Origin: Alphaproteobacteria bacterium
GTDB taxonomy: Bacteria > Pseudomonadota > Alphaproteobacteria > Caulobacterales > Maricaulaceae
Direction: 5' to 3'
Length of the DNA stretch: 64,000 nt
Assembly: GCA_024278855.1 (NCBI GenBank)
Contig: JAJRSJ010000004.1
Span: forward strand, 28,118 to 92,117
Each line of letters starts with the position of its first letter. The stretch's first letter is position 1. A program made the position numbers and the translations under genes. Below are positions 8,677 to 20,362 of the stretch, one piece after another. A model generated the notes under the pieces. The model did not search any database, was not told the DNA's origin, and saw only the letters and a program-made list of their open reading frames with translations.

Positions 8677-9408
8677 CTATATTTTTTCTCGCGAAAAGAA
8701 AACATCCCCTGCATGGATTTTCACAAGTTCGCCAGACTTGGTTTTAATCTCCAAAGCACCGTCCACGTCCAGACCGATTGCGGTTCCCACTATAGTTTCG
8801 TTGACGAGCCGCGCCGTAACCGGCCCGCCCATACCTGGAGCGCACCCTATCCAGGCATCGCGTATGGGCGCGAATCCGTCCTTGTCATACACAATACTCC
8901 AGTGCTCAAACCGACCGATCAACCTGTCCAAAACCTGACTATAATCCTGGCTCTGGTCAGGGGCAAAATATGCCAGTGCACTTACGGGCCTGTGCTCATA
9001 GTCGGGCGCATTTATCAGGTTGATCCCAATCCCAACAGCCACCCAAGCTTGGCCCATATCCGTGCCGCTTTCCAGCAATATTCCGGCAAGCTTTTGGCCG
9101 TTGACCAATATATCATTGGGCCATTTAATTTTAGTTTGGCCATTTTCCATGCAATGATCAACGCAATCATAGACCGCAAGGGCGGCAACAAAACTTAGGC
9201 GGGCGGCTTTTGCCAAATCTCCGTCTACCGGATACAGACCCGTGGCAAATAGATTGCCCGGTTGCGACACCCATTCCCGACCACGCCGGCCAACACCCCT
9301 AGTCTGGGTTTTGGCCGTAACCCAAAGGGGGCCAAAATCACCCTTGGCGGCTAATCTTTTGGCCTCGGAATTGGTGGAATCAATTTCGTCAAATGCGATC
9401 AGGCGCAT
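8677..9408 (-). CDS. birA: Biotin--[acetyl-CoA-carboxylase] ligase
   Basis: Activates biotin to biotinyl-AMP and attaches it to biotin carboxyl carrier protein. Motifs: FDEIDSTNSEAKRLA at the N-terminus, the biotin/AMP loop GVGRRGREW, then KWPNDILVNGQKLAGILLE, with the catalytic lysine in the last motif, and a C-terminal SH3-like domain (GLDVDGALEIKTKSG). There is no N-terminal DNA-binding domain, so this is a monofunctional ligase and not a biotin repressor. The ATG at 9408 gives MRLIAFDEIDSTN (243 residues). A GTG at 9420, directly after the nuoN stop, is an alternative; neither has a strong Shine-Dalgarno sequence. It follows nuoN closely. Confidence 0.92.
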   Translation of the reverse strand: MRLIAFDEIDSTNSEAKRLAAKGDFGPLWVTAKTQTRGVGRRGREWVSQPGNLFATGLYPVDGDLAKAARLSFVAALAVYDCVDHCMENGQTKIKWPNDILVNGQKLAGILLESGTDMGQAWVAVGIGINLINAPDYEHRPVSALAYFAPDQSQDYSQVLDRLIGRFEHWSIVYDKDGFAPIRDAWIGCAPGMGGPVTARLVNETIVGTAIGLDVDGALEIKTKSGELVKIHAGDVFFSREKI

Positions 9409-9421
9409 TAAATCAGACACA

Positions 9422-10870
9422 TTAAAACAGGCTGGCCGCAGCCGCTTCAATGAGTGCGCGCGCCGGAGCCGTAACAAATGGCAGAAGCAGGATTGGAAAC
9501 AATAACAAGGCCGAGGCTGAACTGATAAGTGTAAGCGAGCGCGGCGCTTTGACAAATGTATGAGCTTGGTCGTCAAACCAGATGGTTTTTATAATGCGCA
9601 GATAATAAAACGCACCCACCACAGAAGCCAGTAATGCCACCACCACTAGCCAAGTCAACCCGGCTTCAAAAGCGGGGGTAAGGGCAAACCATTTGCCGAA
9701 AAAGCCCATAAAGAACGGTATGCCGGCCAGAGAGAACATCAAGGCGGTCATGACCAGGCTTAGAGGCAGGTTGGACTTGGACAAACCGGCCAAATCGGCA
9801 ATACCCTCTAACGCGCCGTCGCGGGTGCGCATTTGCATAATAGCCGCAAAAACGCCGACCACTGTGACCAGATATATGGACATAAAGATCAACATACCGC
9901 TGACCCCCGCTATACCGCCTGCCGCTAACGCCACCAGAGCATAGCCCATATTGGCGATAGACGAATAGCCCATCAGACGTTTGATATTGGTCTGCATCAA
10001 GGCCCCAAACGCGCCGATTATCATGGACATGACCGCCAAAACCACAAGGACTTGCACCCATGACTGGCTAATTTCCCCAAATGGCCCGGTGATCAAACGG
10101 GTGATCAACGCGAGCGCCGCCAGTTTTGGCGCGCCTGCGAAAAACGCGGTGACGGGTGTGGGTGCGCCCTCGTAAACATCGGGTGTCCACATGTGAAAGG
10201 GTGCGGCGGAAATTTTAAACGCTAGCCCGGCGAGCATAAACACCAAGCCGGCAACAATGCCCATATTGACGCTCTCCTGCCCGCTCAAAACAATGGCGAT
10301 TTGCGCAAATGACAGCGTGCCGGTAAAGCCGTAAATCAGCGACATGCCGTACAAAAGCATGCCCGACGACAATGCCCCGAGCACGAAATATTTAAGCCCG
10401 GCTTCGGAGGCCCGTAAGCTGTCGCGGTTAAAGGCGGCCATAACATAGAGCGCCAAGGCTTGCATTTCCAAGCCCACATACATGGTCAAAAGATTGCCGC
10501 TTGAGACCATAATCCCCATGCCGAGCACGGCAAATATCATGAGTATGGAATATTCATATTGGTCGAGATTTTCCCGTTTGAGCCAATCGCGCGAAAACCA
10601 CAAAGTTATGGCAGCGGTCACCCCGATAAGCGCTTTGACATAATGGCTGAAATCATCGGAGATAAAGGCACCATTAAAGGCGGACCCCGTGCCGTTAAGT
10701 ATGAAACCGGAAAAAGCAAAAATTAGCAATACGGCGATACTGGCATAGCGCACAATCGAAGCGCCGTATTTGCTGACAAAAATACCGATTAACAATAGCT
10801 CCCCGACGCTTAGGGCTAAAACAAGCTCGCCGGCCAGGAATGATAATTGTCCAAATGAAAATTCTTGCAC
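9422..10870 (-). CDS. nuoN: NADH-quinone oxidoreductase subunit N
   Basis: Antiporter-like proton-pumping subunit of complex I in the cytoplasmic membrane. The 482 residues form about 14 transmembrane helices. Recognisable family segments are MYVGLEMQALALYVMAAF with the conserved lysine/glutamate pattern, FKISAAPFHMWTPDVYEGAPTPVTAF (the central TM7-8 lysine region, shown in two pieces by its FK and W-P-D-Y residues), and IKRLMGYSSIANMGY. It ends the nuo run, starting 3 bp after nuoM. The last residues are hydrophobic and abut birA. Confidence 0.96.
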   Translation of the reverse strand: MQEFSFGQLSFLAGELVLALSVGELLLIGIFVSKYGASIVRYASIAVLLIFAFSGFILNGTGSAFNGAFISDDFSHYVKALIGVTAAITLWFSRDWLKRENLDQYEYSILMIFAVLGMGIMVSSGNLLTMYVGLEMQALALYVMAAFNRDSLRASEAGLKYFVLGALSSGMLLYGMSLIYGFTGTLSFAQIAIVLSGQESVNMGIVAGLVFMLAGLAFKISAAPFHMWTPDVYEGAPTPVTAFFAGAPKLAALALITRLITGPFGEISQSWVQVLVVLAVMSMIIGAFGALMQTNIKRLMGYSSIANMGYALVALAAGGIAGVSGMLIFMSIYLVTVVGVFAAIMQMRTRDGALEGIADLAGLSKSNLPLSLVMTALMFSLAGIPFFMGFFGKWFALTPAFEAGLTWLVVVALLASVVGAFYYLRIIKTIWFDDQAHTFVKAPRSLTLISSASALLLFPILLLPFVTAPARALIEAAAASLF

Positions 10871-10873
10871 GGC

Positions 10874-12403
10874 CTAACCTCCCGCCAGTTTGGCATTTAT
10901 ATCTGCCAGTAATGCGTCCACGGAAACGGCTGTAATATCAGTGATGAGCGACGGATATACACCCAGTAAAATCGTCAATATCGCCAGTGGTGCCATAATG
11001 ACAATTTCGCGTATACTCATGTCTTTTATACCTTCAAGTTTTTCGTTTTTCACTTCGCCGAACACCACTTCACGGTACAAATGCAGGGCGTAAACGGCGG
11101 ACAAAATCATGCCGAACGCCGCCCCAAAGGCAATCCAAGGATTGACCTGATAAGCACCGACCATAGTCAGAATTTCTCCGACAAACCCGGACGTACCCGG
11201 CAGGCCGACATTGGCCATGGTGAACAACATAAACAGCGCTGCATACATGGGCATATATTTGACAATGCCGCCGTAAAAAGCAATTTCGCGGGTGTGCATG
11301 CGGTCATAAATAATCCCGACCGCAAAGAACAATGCGCCGGAAATAATCCCGTGGGAGATCATCTGGAATAGTGCGCCTTGAAGCCCCTGCACATTGAGCG
11401 CGAAAATCCCCATGGTGACAAAACCCATATGGGCGACCGAGGAATAGGCGATCAGTTTTTTCATATCAGTTTGCCGGTAAGCAACCAGGGACGTATAAAT
11501 AATTCCGATCACACTGAGCCAGAATATCAATGGCGCAAAATATTGTGAAGCGTCGGGGAAGAACGGCAGCGAGAAGCGCAAAAACCCATAACCACCTAGT
11601 TTCAACAATATACCCGCCAGAATTACCGAGCCTGCCGTAGGCGCTTGCACATGGGCATCGGGGAGCCAAGTATGCACCGGCCACATGGGCATTTTTACTG
11701 CAAATGAGGCGAAAAACGCTAGCCAGAGCCAAGTCTGTGCGCCCAAAGGAATATCCAGTTTGGCGAGCTCAACAATATTGGTAGTGGCATTTTCTGCCCC
11801 CAACACTTGCCCTGAATAATAATATAGCCACAGCATGGCCGCCAACATCAATACCGAACCTAGCAGGGTATAGATAAGAAATTTATAGGCCGCATAGACT
11901 TTATCCTTGCCGCCCCAAACCCCGATAATGATGAACATGGGCAGGAGCACGCCTTCAAAGAAGATATAAAACAGCACCATATCCAGCGCACAAAACACGC
12001 CGATCATCAAGGTTTCCAGGACTAGAAACGCCACCATATATTCCAGCATGCGCGATTTCACAGATTTGGCACTAGAGATGATACACAGGGGCGTCAAAAA
12101 AGCCGTCAGCAAGATAAACAGGATTGAAATTCCGTCCACCCCCATACGGTAATTGATGCCGCCGCCGAGCCAGGCAACATTTTCAACAAATTGAAAATCA
12201 GCAGTTGTCGTGTCGAAATTCAACACCAATAGCAAGCTAAGACCAAGCACGGCCAAAGTTGTCACCAAAGCCACACGCGGCGCATTTTTGGCGATTTGGG
12301 CTTTGCCTTCGGCGGGCGCCAGCCGCGACAGAATCATCAAACACACGGCCGCCAAAAGCGGGATAAATGTGATAATCGTTAGAATAGGAACACCTTTAAA
12401 CAT
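10874..12403 (-). CDS. nuoM: NADH-quinone oxidoreductase subunit M
   Basis: Second antiporter-like subunit of the complex I membrane arm. It has 509 residues with about 14 predicted transmembrane helices. Key segments: [17 protein letters not shown] with the conserved TM5 glutamate, [18 protein letters not shown] (the TM7 lysine and TM8 region) and [16 protein letters not shown]. Start ATG at 12403, 3 bp after nuoL; stop 3 bp before nuoN. The tight spacing indicates one transcript with coupled translation. Confidence 0.97.
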   Translation of the reverse strand: MFKGVPILTIITFIPLLAAVCLMILSRLAPAEGKAQIAKNAPRVALVTTLAVLGLSLLLVLNFDTTTADFQFVENVAWLGGGINYRMGVDGISILFILLTAFLTPLCIISSAKSVKSRMLEYMVAFLVLETLMIGVFCALDMVLFYIFFEGVLLPMFIIIGVWGGKDKVYAAYKFLIYTLLGSVLMLAAMLWLYYYSGQVLGAENATTNIVELAKLDIPLGAQTWLWLAFFASFAVKMPMWPVHTWLPDAHVQAPTAGSVILAGILLKLGGYGFLRFSLPFFPDASQYFAPLIFWLSVIGIIYTSLVAYRQTDMKKLIAYSSVAHMGFVTMGIFALNVQGLQGALFQMISHGIISGALFFAVGIIYDRMHTREIAFYGGIVKYMPMYAALFMLFTMANVGLPGTSGFVGEILTMVGAYQVNPWIAFGAAFGMILSAVYALHLYREVVFGEVKNEKLEGIKDMSIREIVIMAPLAILTILLGVYPSLITDITAVSVDALLADINAKLAGG

Positions 12404-12406
12404 GTC

Positions 12407-14362
12407 TTACCCCGCCGCTTTCATGGACACATAGGCAATAATGCCCGCCAGTCCGAGTAACATGACAAAGGCATAATGGAATAAATACCCGCTTTGCAGT
12501 TTGGACAGTTTCTTACCCCCGGCCAGAGCCGCAGCCGCAAAACCGTCAGGACCGAACCTGTCTATGATCTTAATGTCGCCGATCTTCCAGAACAGATCAC
12601 CAAGCTTGCGCGCACCGCGAATGATCGTCGCTTCGTACAGCTCGTCAATATACCATTTGTTGAGCAGGAATTTGTAGAAAATCCCGCCGCCGCCATTGGC
12701 CCCCGCCGCGATGCGTTTCTCGGTACCGTTCGCCCGGATATACATAGACCAGGCCAAAACGAACCCGGCGAATGTCACCGCAACAGGCGCCCACAAAACC
12801 CATAACGGGAATTTGTGTTTGCCGTGGCCTTCCGGTAGAGCCTGCCCCCAAAACCCTGTGTCCTTATAAAGCATAAACTGGTCGTAAAATATTACGCCGG
12901 CAAGCACAGAACCAACCGCCAGAATGACCAAAGGGATGGTCATATTGAACGGGCTTTCGTGCGTATGTTTCAAAACTTCCTTATCGCCTCTAAATTTTCC
13001 GTGGAATGTCATGAAAATCAGCCGCCAGGAATAAAACGACGTCATGGCCGCCGCCGCCAGTCCGGCCCAAAACGCAAATACCGCAGGCGCATTATGCCCG
13101 GCAGCGCCGGCGGCATAGGCCGCCTCAATGATCGCATCTTTTGAGTAGAACCCGGCAAAACCGCCAAGCCCCGGAATACCGACCCCCGTAAGCGCCAATG
13201 TCCCGATAATCATCAAAATATAAGTAACCGGGACAAGTTGATAGATACCGCCCATTTTGCGCATGTCTTGTTCGTGGTGCAAGGCGACGATTACCGAACC
13301 GGCGCACAAGAACAACAGGGCTTTGAAAAACGCATGGGGGAACAAATGGAACATGGCCGCGTCATAAGCCCCGATCCCGGCGGCGAAAAACATATAACCC
13401 AATTGGGAACAGGTCGAAAACGCGATGACCCGCTTAATGTCGTTTTGCACCAAACCAATGGTCGCGGCGAACAAAGCCGTAAACGCACCAATGATGGTGA
13501 CAATACCCGAAACAAACGGCGCGGCCTCATATATAGGCGCGGCGCGGCAGACCAAAAACACACCCGCCGTGACCATAGTCGCGGCGTGGATGAGGGCCGA
13601 GACGGGCGTTGGGCCTTCCATGGCGTCCGGCAACCAGACATGCAAAATAAATTGCGCCGATTTGCCCATGGCGCCGATGAAGAGAAGCCCGGCGATGAGT
13701 TCTATAGCGCCCAATTGCATGCCGAGAAACGGCACCACCAAGTCTTTCTTGTCGGCGATCTGCGAGAACACCTCGTCGAAGTGGACCGAACCAAATATCA
13801 AATATATGGCCATAATACCAAGTGCTAGCCCGACATCCCCGACCCGGTTGGTGACAAAAGCCTTGATAGCGGCGGCATTTGCCGAGGGTTTTTTATACCA
13901 AAACCCGATCAACAAGTATGACGCAACCCCGACGCCTTCCCAACCAAAGAACAGTTGGATGACGTTGTTTGACGTGACCAATACCAACATGGCAAAGGTG
14001 AAATAGGATAAATATGAGAAGAACCGCGCCTTGCCCGGATCGTCCTTCATATAACCCCAGGAATAAACGTGTACGAGCGCCGAAACCGTGGTGATCACCA
14101 CGAGCATGATCGCCGTTAATGTGTCGATTTTAAGCGCCCAATTGGCCTTGAAATCTCCAACATCCATCCAACGGAACAGATTGATTTCCTGGGTCTCGCC
14201 GCCGTAGCCGACCTGGACAAAGGCGAACCATGACAAAACGGCAGACAGTAACAGCAACCCGGTCGTGACAAATTGCGCCGTCATATCGCCAATACGCCGC
14301 CCTAAAAGTCCGGCGATGAGCGCACCGACGAGCGGGGCGAACAGTATAATTTTATAGAGCAT
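12407..14362 (-). CDS. nuoL: NADH-quinone oxidoreductase subunit L
   Basis: The distal proton-pumping subunit of complex I. The 651 residues include about 16 transmembrane helices and the long C-terminal lateral helix that braces NuoM and NuoN (residues about 530-590, KFLLNKWYIDELYEATI). Family segments: GWEGVGVASYLLIGFWY (TM5 glutamate), GKSAQFILHVWLPDAMEGPT (TM7 lysine) and IKRVIAFSTCSQLGYM. It starts 10 bp after nuoK ends and is the largest membrane subunit of the run. Confidence 0.97.
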   Translation of the reverse strand: MLYKIILFAPLVGALIAGLLGRRIGDMTAQFVTTGLLLLSAVLSWFAFVQVGYGGETQEINLFRWMDVGDFKANWALKIDTLTAIMLVVITTVSALVHVYSWGYMKDDPGKARFFSYLSYFTFAMLVLVTSNNVIQLFFGWEGVGVASYLLIGFWYKKPSANAAAIKAFVTNRVGDVGLALGIMAIYLIFGSVHFDEVFSQIADKKDLVVPFLGMQLGAIELIAGLLFIGAMGKSAQFILHVWLPDAMEGPTPVSALIHAATMVTAGVFLVCRAAPIYEAAPFVSGIVTIIGAFTALFAATIGLVQNDIKRVIAFSTCSQLGYMFFAAGIGAYDAAMFHLFPHAFFKALLFLCAGSVIVALHHEQDMRKMGGIYQLVPVTYILMIIGTLALTGVGIPGLGGFAGFYSKDAIIEAAYAAGAAGHNAPAVFAFWAGLAAAAMTSFYSWRLIFMTFHGKFRGDKEVLKHTHESPFNMTIPLVILAVGSVLAGVIFYDQFMLYKDTGFWGQALPEGHGKHKFPLWVLWAPVAVTFAGFVLAWSMYIRANGTEKRIAAGANGGGGIFYKFLLNKWYIDELYEATIIRGARKLGDLFWKIGDIKIIDRFGPDGFAAAALAGGKKLSKLQSGYLFHYAFVMLLGLAGIIAYVSMKAAG

Positions 14363-14371
14363 TATATTCCC

Positions 14372-14692
14372 CTACCCCTTCATCATATTGATATCTTCAA
14401 CCGCGATATTGCCGCGATTACGGAAATACACCACCAAAATAGCTAGCCCGATGGCGGCTTCGGCGGCGGCAACAGTGAGGATAAACATGGCAAAAACCTG
14501 CCCGGCAATATCGCCCATATGCGCCGAAAACGCGACAAAATTGATATTAACTGCCAACAAGATAAGCTCGATGCTCATCAAAATAATAATAACATTCTTG
14601 CGGTTGATGAAAATCCCGAACACACCAATGGTGAACAACATGGCCGCAACCACCAAATAGTGCGCCAAACCGATTTCAAGACCAATACTCAT
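14372..14692 (-). CDS. nuoK: NADH-quinone oxidoreductase subunit K
   Basis: Small membrane subunit with three transmembrane helices, homologous to MrpC. It carries the two conserved membrane glutamates of the E-channel: one in [18 protein letters not shown] and one in [12 protein letters not shown]. The 106 residues are close to the usual 100-105. It overlaps the end of nuoJ by 4 bp (ATGA), so the two are translationally coupled. Confidence 0.97.
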   Translation of the reverse strand: MSIGLEIGLAHYLVVAAMLFTIGVFGIFINRKNVIIILMSIELILLAVNINFVAFSAHMGDIAGQVFAMFILTVAAAEAAIGLAILVVYFRNRGNIAVEDINMMKG

Positions 14693-15303
14693 GATCCGAT
14701 CCCCTCTCCGGGCTTAATATCCACAAGTTCGACCCCGCCTTCTCTAGTGCGGGCGATTTGCTCGGAAATATTCTGGGTCTTGACGCCGTCCCGTTTGCGC
14801 AAGGTCAGGACGATTGCCCCGACCATAGCCAGGAGCAGTATTAACCCGACCGCTTCAAAGAAAAATGCGTATTCGGTGTAGAGCACATTACCGATAGCCT
14901 CGATATTGGACGTGCCGTCCTCGGCAAATTTCACACCCGCGCCCGGGTTAACCAGAGACGCCGCACCGACCAAAATCATCTCGGCCAAGAGTATGCAAGC
15001 CACAACCCCGCCAATGGGCAGATATTGCAAAAACCCTTGCTTCATTTCGACAAAATCCACGTCCAACATCATAACCACAAACATGAACAAAACCGCCACG
15101 GCCCCGACATAAACCATGATCAAAAGCAGCGCCAAAAACTCCGCGCCCATCAACACAAACAGCCCGGCACTGGCTAAAAACGTCCCGATTAAAAACACAA
15201 CCGAATGCACAGGATTACGCGACGCAATCACCATAAAGGCCATGCCCACGGCCGTGGCAGCGAGAATATAAAAGGCTATGGCTGGTAACATTTCTACAAA
15301 CAT
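14689..15303 (-). CDS. nuoJ: NADH-quinone oxidoreductase subunit J
   Basis: Membrane subunit with five transmembrane helices. Its third helix ([20 protein letters not shown]) is the one that changes conformation during turnover in solved complex I structures. The 204 residues match the alphaproteobacterial length. The segment [14 protein letters not shown] after the first helix is typical. It starts 12 bp after nuoI and ends in the nuoK start. Confidence 0.96.
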   Translation of the reverse strand: MFVEMLPAIAFYILAATAVGMAFMVIASRNPVHSVVFLIGTFLASAGLFVLMGAEFLALLLIMVYVGAVAVLFMFVVMMLDVDFVEMKQGFLQYLPIGGVVACILLAEMILVGAASLVNPGAGVKFAEDGTSNIEAIGNVLYTEYAFFFEAVGLILLLAMVGAIVLTLRKRDGVKTQNISEQIARTREGGVELVDIKPGEGIGS

Positions 15304-15315
15304 ATTCTTATCCCC

Positions 15316-15804
15316 CTATCTAAAGGGTGCGTCCCTCTTCCAATTCATGGCAATTGCACTTTCCCAACGATCACCATTAGCAAGCAATCTGTCTTTGTCG
15401 TAAAATAGTTCTTCGCGGCTTTCGGTGGCATATTCAAAATTCGGCCCCTCAACAATAGCGTCCACCGGACAGGCTTCTTGGCACAGACCGCAATAAATAC
15501 ATTTGGTCATGTCAATATCATAGCGCGTGGTGCGGCGCGAACCGTCTTCACGAGGCTCGGCTTCAATGATGATGGCCTGGGCCGGGCAAATGGCTTCGCA
15601 TAGCTTACAAGCAATGCAGCGCTCTTCGCCGCCCGGATAACGGCGCAGCGCATGTTCGCCGCGAAAACGAGGCGACAGCGGGCCTTTCTCAAACGGATAG
15701 TTGATCGTCGGTTTCTTGGCGAAAAAATATTTCATCGCGAGCATAAACGCCTTGATAAACTCAAGAAACAGCGCGGCTTTGATAAATTGTTTAATCCGGG
15801 TCAT
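15316..15804 (-). CDS. nuoI: NADH-quinone oxidoreductase subunit I
   Basis: Ferredoxin-like peripheral-arm subunit holding the two [4Fe-4S] clusters N6a and N6b that carry electrons towards N2. Both cluster motifs are intact: [12 protein letters not shown] and [12 protein letters not shown] (each CxxCxxCxxxCP). The N-terminal amphipathic segment anchors it to the membrane arm. At 162 residues it has the normal length. The stop of nuoH at 15805 directly precedes its start at 15804. Confidence 0.97.
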   Translation of the reverse strand: MTRIKQFIKAALFLEFIKAFMLAMKYFFAKKPTINYPFEKGPLSPRFRGEHALRRYPGGEERCIACKLCEAICPAQAIIIEAEPREDGSRRTTRYDIDMTKCIYCGLCQEACPVDAIVEGPNFEYATESREELFYDKDRLLANGDRWESAIAMNWKRDAPFR

Positions 15805-16890
15805 CTAGCCACCCCCCGCTAAACCAACTGCTGTGCGGCCAAACATCATTACATAGGTCGAGACAATAACAATTGCCACCAAAGAGCTTGGCAAGAACAC
15901 TTTCCACCCTAGCCGCATCAACTGGTCATAGCGGTAGCGCGGCACAATGGCCTTAACCATGGCAAACAAGAAGAACATGAACACCACCTTGCCCGCGAAC
16001 CAGAAAAACGGCGGAATTTGCGGCATGAATGAAAGCTTGACATCAAGTGGCGCGTGCCAACCACCCAGGAACATCACCGTTAGCATGGCACACATCAGCA
16101 CGATATTGAGATACTCACCTATCATAAACAACAAATAGGCGGTGGAAGAATACTCGACTTGATAACCAGCCACCAGTTCGCTTTCGGCTTCGGGAAGATC
16201 AAACGGCGGCCTATTGGTCTCGGCAAGGGCCGAGATACAAAACAGCACAAACATATAAAACATCACAGGAAACAAGATCAGCGATTTCGGATCGCCAAAA
16301 TCGAGCATCAAAGCGTGCCAGTTCCAAAACCCGCCCGCTTGCGCATTGACAATTTCGGTCAAATTCAGCGAGCCAACCAACAATAGCACTGTAATCAGGA
16401 TAAACCCGATAGAGACCTCATAGGAGATCATTTGCGCCGTTGAGCGTAGTGCGCCCAAAAACGGGTATTTCGAGTTTGACGCCCAACCGCCAATAATAAT
16501 GCCGTAAACACCCAGCGACGAAATCGCCAAAATATACAAAACCCCAAGATTAAGGTTGGATATAACCCACCCCGGCGCGGCGGGTACAACTGCCCAGACA
16601 CCAAAAGCCGTCACCAAAGTGATGATCGGCGCCAAAATAAACAGGACCTTGTCCGATCCTGCCGGGATAATCAGCTCTTTAAACACGAATTTGAGAAAAT
16701 CAGCAAAGGATTGCAACAGCCCGAACGGCCCAACTACATTAGGGCCACGGCGCAATTGTACGGCGGCCCAAACCTTACGGTCCATGAGCAGCAAAAACGC
16801 CAACCCGACCAAAAGCACGATCACAAACAATAAAATTTGCACTAACTTCCACAATAGCCACGGCCACTCCATGCCAAATAATTCTATCAT
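15805..16890 (-). CDS. nuoH: NADH-quinone oxidoreductase subunit H
   Basis: Eight-helix membrane subunit that forms the quinone chamber together with NuoB and NuoD. Signature segments: [21 protein letters not shown] after the first helix, [20 protein letters not shown] in the loop facing quinone with its conserved acidic residues, and [14 protein letters not shown] near the C-terminus. 361 residues. It overlaps the nuoG stop by 4 bp. Confidence 0.97.
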   Translation of the reverse strand: MIELFGMEWPWLLWKLVQILLFVIVLLVGLAFLLLMDRKVWAAVQLRRGPNVVGPFGLLQSFADFLKFVFKELIIPAGSDKVLFILAPIITLVTAFGVWAVVPAAPGWVISNLNLGVLYILAISSLGVYGIIIGGWASNSKYPFLGALRSTAQMISYEVSIGFILITVLLLVGSLNLTEIVNAQAGGFWNWHALMLDFGDPKSLILFPVMFYMFVLFCISALAETNRPPFDLPEAESELVAGYQVEYSSTAYLLFMIGEYLNIVLMCAMLTVMFLGGWHAPLDVKLSFMPQIPPFFWFAGKVVFMFFLFAMVKAIVPRYRYDQLMRLGWKVFLPSSLVAIVIVSTYVMMFGRTAVGLAGGG

Positions 16891-19019
16891 GTGCGCACCT
16901 CGCTTAAACTTGCGTTACCACCGCATTCTTGCGAACATTGAGCCATAACCCGACTGGCCCGGGCCACCGGATTGGTAAAGTAAAAATCGCCGACGCCAGA
17001 TTTAAGCGGTGCTTTGAGCGGTTTGCCCGCTGCGCCCAATTTTGCAGGCGCAAAATCTGCCGCACCCTCTGCGCCCATATTAGCTCCAGGCGCATAGTTA
17101 AGCCCGGCGAATGTCGGATGATCCGCGAACAATTTTTTGCGCAAAGCTTCGATATCGTCGTAAGGCAATGTCCGCTTGCACAATTCCGATAAAGCCCGAA
17201 TGATTTTCCAATCGGTCTTGGCGTCGCCCTTTGGCGGCACGGCAGCAAATCCCATTTGCACCCGCCCCTCGGTATTGACCCAAAGCGCGTCTTTTTCCGT
17301 ATAGGCCGCACCCGGCAAAATTACATCGGCGCGGTGGGCGCCTCTATCGCCGTGACTACCTTGGTAAATCACAAAGGCTTCGCCGAATAAATCTTCCGCG
17401 ATTTCGTCGGCGCCAAGATTGTAAATCGTTTTAACGGAACCGTCTTTGGCACCGGCCAAAATCCCGGCTAAATCGCGCCCGCCCTTGCCCGGCACAAAAC
17501 CCATATCAAGTCCGGCCACACGGGCGGCGGCAGTGTGCAAGACGTTCCAGCCATTCCATCCCTCGCGAACCATGCCAAATTTATCGGCGACTTTACCGCA
17601 CAAGCGCAGGATTTTCGCACCGTCTTTGCGCGCCAAAGCGCCTTGGCCGATTAAAATCATCGGGTTTTTCGCGGACTTTAATTTGCGCGCAAAACCTTTT
17701 GTGGACTTAAGTAAAGTCTCAAGTTCTGCCGCCGTTTCGCCGAGATGGCCATAGTCATAGGTCAAATCATAAGGCACGCCAACCATGCCAATTTCCAAAT
17801 CCTTATGTATCCAGGTCTTGCGGATACGGGCATTTACCAATGGGGCCTCGTGGCGCACATTCGAACCAACAATGAGCAAAGCGTCCGCCTGCTCTATCCC
17901 GGCAATGGTGGTGTTCATTAAATATTCCTGGCGCCCCCCCCCAACAACAGTTTCTCCGAGCGGCGCACCGTCTTGACGACAATCAATGCTCTTGACCCCA
18001 AGCCCGTCCATCAAATCATTGAGGGCTTTCATGCTCTCCGTACAGGCCAAATCGCCGGCAATCGCGGCAATGCTTTCGGGATCACCGCCCAGTTTTCCGG
18101 CAACGACCGCCAAAGCTTCGTCCCATGAAACGGGCACCAATTGACCGTTTTTGCGCACATAAGGCCGATCAAGGCGTTGGCGACCCAGACCATCCCAAAC
18201 GAAACGGGTCTTGTCGGAAATCCATTCCTCGTTGATGTCGTCGTTAATCACCGGAACAATACGCAACACCCGCCCGCCCCGGCTGTCAATGCGGATATTG
18301 CTGCCAACCGCGTCCATGACGTCAATGCTCTCGGTGGGCTCCAACTCCCAGGGCCGGGCATTAAACGCATAGGGCTTGGAGGTCAGCGCCCCGACCGGAC
18401 ACAGATCAATGATATTGCCGGACATTTCCGACGTCAGGGATTTCTCCAGATAAGTCGTAATCTCCGCGTCTTCGCCGCGCGATGCCAGACCGATTTCCGA
18501 CACGCCCGCCACTTCAGTGATAAAGCGCACACAGCGCGTACACTGAATACAGCGGGTCATCACGGTGGCCACCAACGGCCCCATATATTTGTCGTCTACG
18601 GCCCGCTTGTTCATATCAAACCGCGACCCTACCCGGCCATAACCCATGGCCTGATCTTGGAGATCACACTCCCCGCCTTGATCGCATATGGGGCAATCTA
18701 GCGGGTGATTTATAAGCAAAAACTCCATCACACCCTCGCGGGCTTTCTTGACGGTCGGCGAATTGGTCAAAATATTGGCACACGACCCATCGCGGTTCGG
18801 ACGCAAATCCTTAATCTGCAAAGCACAAGACGCCTGCGGCTTGGGCGCACCAACCCACTCAACCAAACACATGCGGCAATTGCCCGCCACCGACAAACGC
18901 TCATGATAGCAAAAACGCGGGATCTCCGCCCCGGCCTGCTCACAAGCCTGCATCAGAGTATAATCCCCCGGCACCTCAAGCTCGGCTCCGTCTATGTTTA
19001 CTTTGCGTAGATCAGTCAT
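16887..19019 (-). CDS. nuoG: NADH-quinone oxidoreductase subunit G
   Basis: Large iron-sulfur subunit of the peripheral arm. The N-terminus has a [2Fe-2S] ferredoxin domain ([15 protein letters not shown] plus CALQI), the HxxxC motif for cluster N5 ([17 protein letters not shown]) and [4Fe-4S] cysteines CIQCTRC with a later DLCPVGAL. A degenerate molybdopterin-oxidoreductase domain fills the rest. I chose the ATG at 19019 ([13 protein letters not shown], 710 residues). An upstream in-frame start at 19049 would overlap nuoF and is unlikely. The gap from nuoF is 4 bp. Confidence 0.95.
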   Translation of the reverse strand: MTDLRKVNIDGAELEVPGDYTLMQACEQAGAEIPRFCYHERLSVAGNCRMCLVEWVGAPKPQASCALQIKDLRPNRDGSCANILTNSPTVKKAREGVMEFLLINHPLDCPICDQGGECDLQDQAMGYGRVGSRFDMNKRAVDDKYMGPLVATVMTRCIQCTRCVRFITEVAGVSEIGLASRGEDAEITTYLEKSLTSEMSGNIIDLCPVGALTSKPYAFNARPWELEPTESIDVMDAVGSNIRIDSRGGRVLRIVPVINDDINEEWISDKTRFVWDGLGRQRLDRPYVRKNGQLVPVSWDEALAVVAGKLGGDPESIAAIAGDLACTESMKALNDLMDGLGVKSIDCRQDGAPLGETVVGGGRQEYLMNTTIAGIEQADALLIVGSNVRHEAPLVNARIRKTWIHKDLEIGMVGVPYDLTYDYGHLGETAAELETLLKSTKGFARKLKSAKNPMILIGQGALARKDGAKILRLCGKVADKFGMVREGWNGWNVLHTAAARVAGLDMGFVPGKGGRDLAGILAGAKDGSVKTIYNLGADEIAEDLFGEAFVIYQGSHGDRGAHRADVILPGAAYTEKDALWVNTEGRVQMGFAAVPPKGDAKTDWKIIRALSELCKRTLPYDDIEALRKKLFADHPTFAGLNYAPGANMGAEGAADFAPAKLGAAGKPLKAPLKSGVGDFYFTNPVARASRVMAQCSQECGGNASLSEVRT

Positions 19020-19023
19020 ACCC

Positions 19024-20337
19024 CTACTCCGCCGCCACTTGGGAAACAAATACCGGCTTATTCGCCCGGTAATTATTTATCCGTTCTTCTATCTCGGGCC
19101 TAAAGTGCCGGATCAAACCCTGTATTGGCCAGGCCGCCGCATCGCCTAGGGCGCAGATTGTGTGGCCTTCGATTTGCTTTGATACATCCAGCAGCATATC
19201 GATTTCGCGCATCTCCGCCTCGCCCGTGACCATGCGTTCCATGACCCGCCACATCCAGCCCGTACCTTCGCGGCACGGTGTACACTGGCCGCAGCTTTCG
19301 TGCTTGTAGAAATATGACAGCCGCGCAATGGCCGCCACCACGTCGGTGGATTTATCCATGACGATCATGCCCGCCGTGCCCATACCGGATTTAACCGCCG
19401 ACAGCGCATCAAAATCCATCAACACATCGTCGCAAATTTCGCGTGGCAACAGCGGCACGGACGAGCCGCCCGGAATGACACATTTAAGATTATCCCAACC
19501 ACCACGAACACCGCCCGCATACTCTTCAATCAGCGTTGTCATGGGGATGGACAAAGCTTCTTCCACATTACACGGTGCGTTTACATGACCGGAGATACAG
19601 AAAACTTTGGTGCCTGCATTATTATCGCGGCCAAAGGATTTAAACCAGGCCGCGCCCCGGCGCAAAATCGTCGGGCCAACGGCAATGCTCTCCACATTAT
19701 TCACGGTCGTCGGGCAACCATATAGCCCGGCATTGGCCGGAAACGGCGGCTTCAAGCGCGGCTGGCCCTTTTTGCCCTCCAAGCTCTCTAACAAAGCGGT
19801 TTCCTCGCCGCAAATATAAGCGCCCGCACCGTGGTGCATATAAATATCAAAATCAAAGCCCGAACCACAAGCATTTTTACCCACAAGGCCCGCTGCATAG
19901 GCTTCGTCAATGGCCGCCTGTAATCTATTGCGCTCCTGAACATATTCACCGCGCAGATAAACATAACAAGCATTGGCTTGCATGGCGAAACTGGCGACCA
20001 ACGCACCTTCGATCAATAAATGCGGGTCATGGCGCAACATTTCGCGGTCTTTACAGGTGCCCGGTTCGCTCTCGTCGGCATTAACCACCAGATAATGGGG
20101 GCGGTTTGTCACCTCTTTGGGCATGAACGACCATTTAAGCCCGGTCGGGAACCCGGCCCCGCCGCGCCCGCGCAAACCGGACGCCTTCATATTATCAATA
20201 ATCCAGTCGCGACCTTGCTGCAAAATCTCATTAGTCCCAAGCCAGGCCCCACGCTTACGCGCAGCCTCCAGTCGCCAATCCTGAAGTCCGTACAAATTAG
20301 TAAAAATCCGGTCTTTATCACGCAGAAGCTCAACCAT
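19024..20337 (-). CDS. nuoF: NADH-quinone oxidoreductase subunit F
   Basis: NADH-oxidising flavoprotein at the tip of complex I; it binds NADH, FMN and [4Fe-4S] cluster N3. Motifs: [16 protein letters not shown] (NADH loop), [13 protein letters not shown] (FMN), [17 protein letters not shown], and the cluster cysteines [12 protein letters not shown] with a later TICALGD. The ATG at 20337 ([12 protein letters not shown], 437 residues) matches family starts better than one at 20370. The start lies just after the palindromic element separating it from nuoE. Confidence 0.96.
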   Translation of the reverse strand: MVELLRDKDRIFTNLYGLQDWRLEAARKRGAWLGTNEILQQGRDWIIDNMKASGLRGRGGAGFPTGLKWSFMPKEVTNRPHYLVVNADESEPGTCKDREMLRHDPHLLIEGALVASFAMQANACYVYLRGEYVQERNRLQAAIDEAYAAGLVGKNACGSGFDFDIYMHHGAGAYICGEETALLESLEGKKGQPRLKPPFPANAGLYGCPTTVNNVESIAVGPTILRRGAAWFKSFGRDNNAGTKVFCISGHVNAPCNVEEALSIPMTTLIEEYAGGVRGGWDNLKCVIPGGSSVPLLPREICDDVLMDFDALSAVKSGMGTAGMIVMDKSTDVVAAIARLSYFYKHESCGQCTPCREGTGWMWRVMERMVTGEAEMREIDMLLDVSKQIEGHTICALGDAAAWPIQGLIRHFRPEIEERINNYRANKPVFVSQVAAE

Positions 20338-20362
20338 GTGCGCCCCCCCGCAAACATCCAAG

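Noticed and set aside
13238..13828. Long plus-strand frame inside nuoL
   Set aside because: Shadow of the nuoL coding sequence; arginine-rich composition and no motifs.
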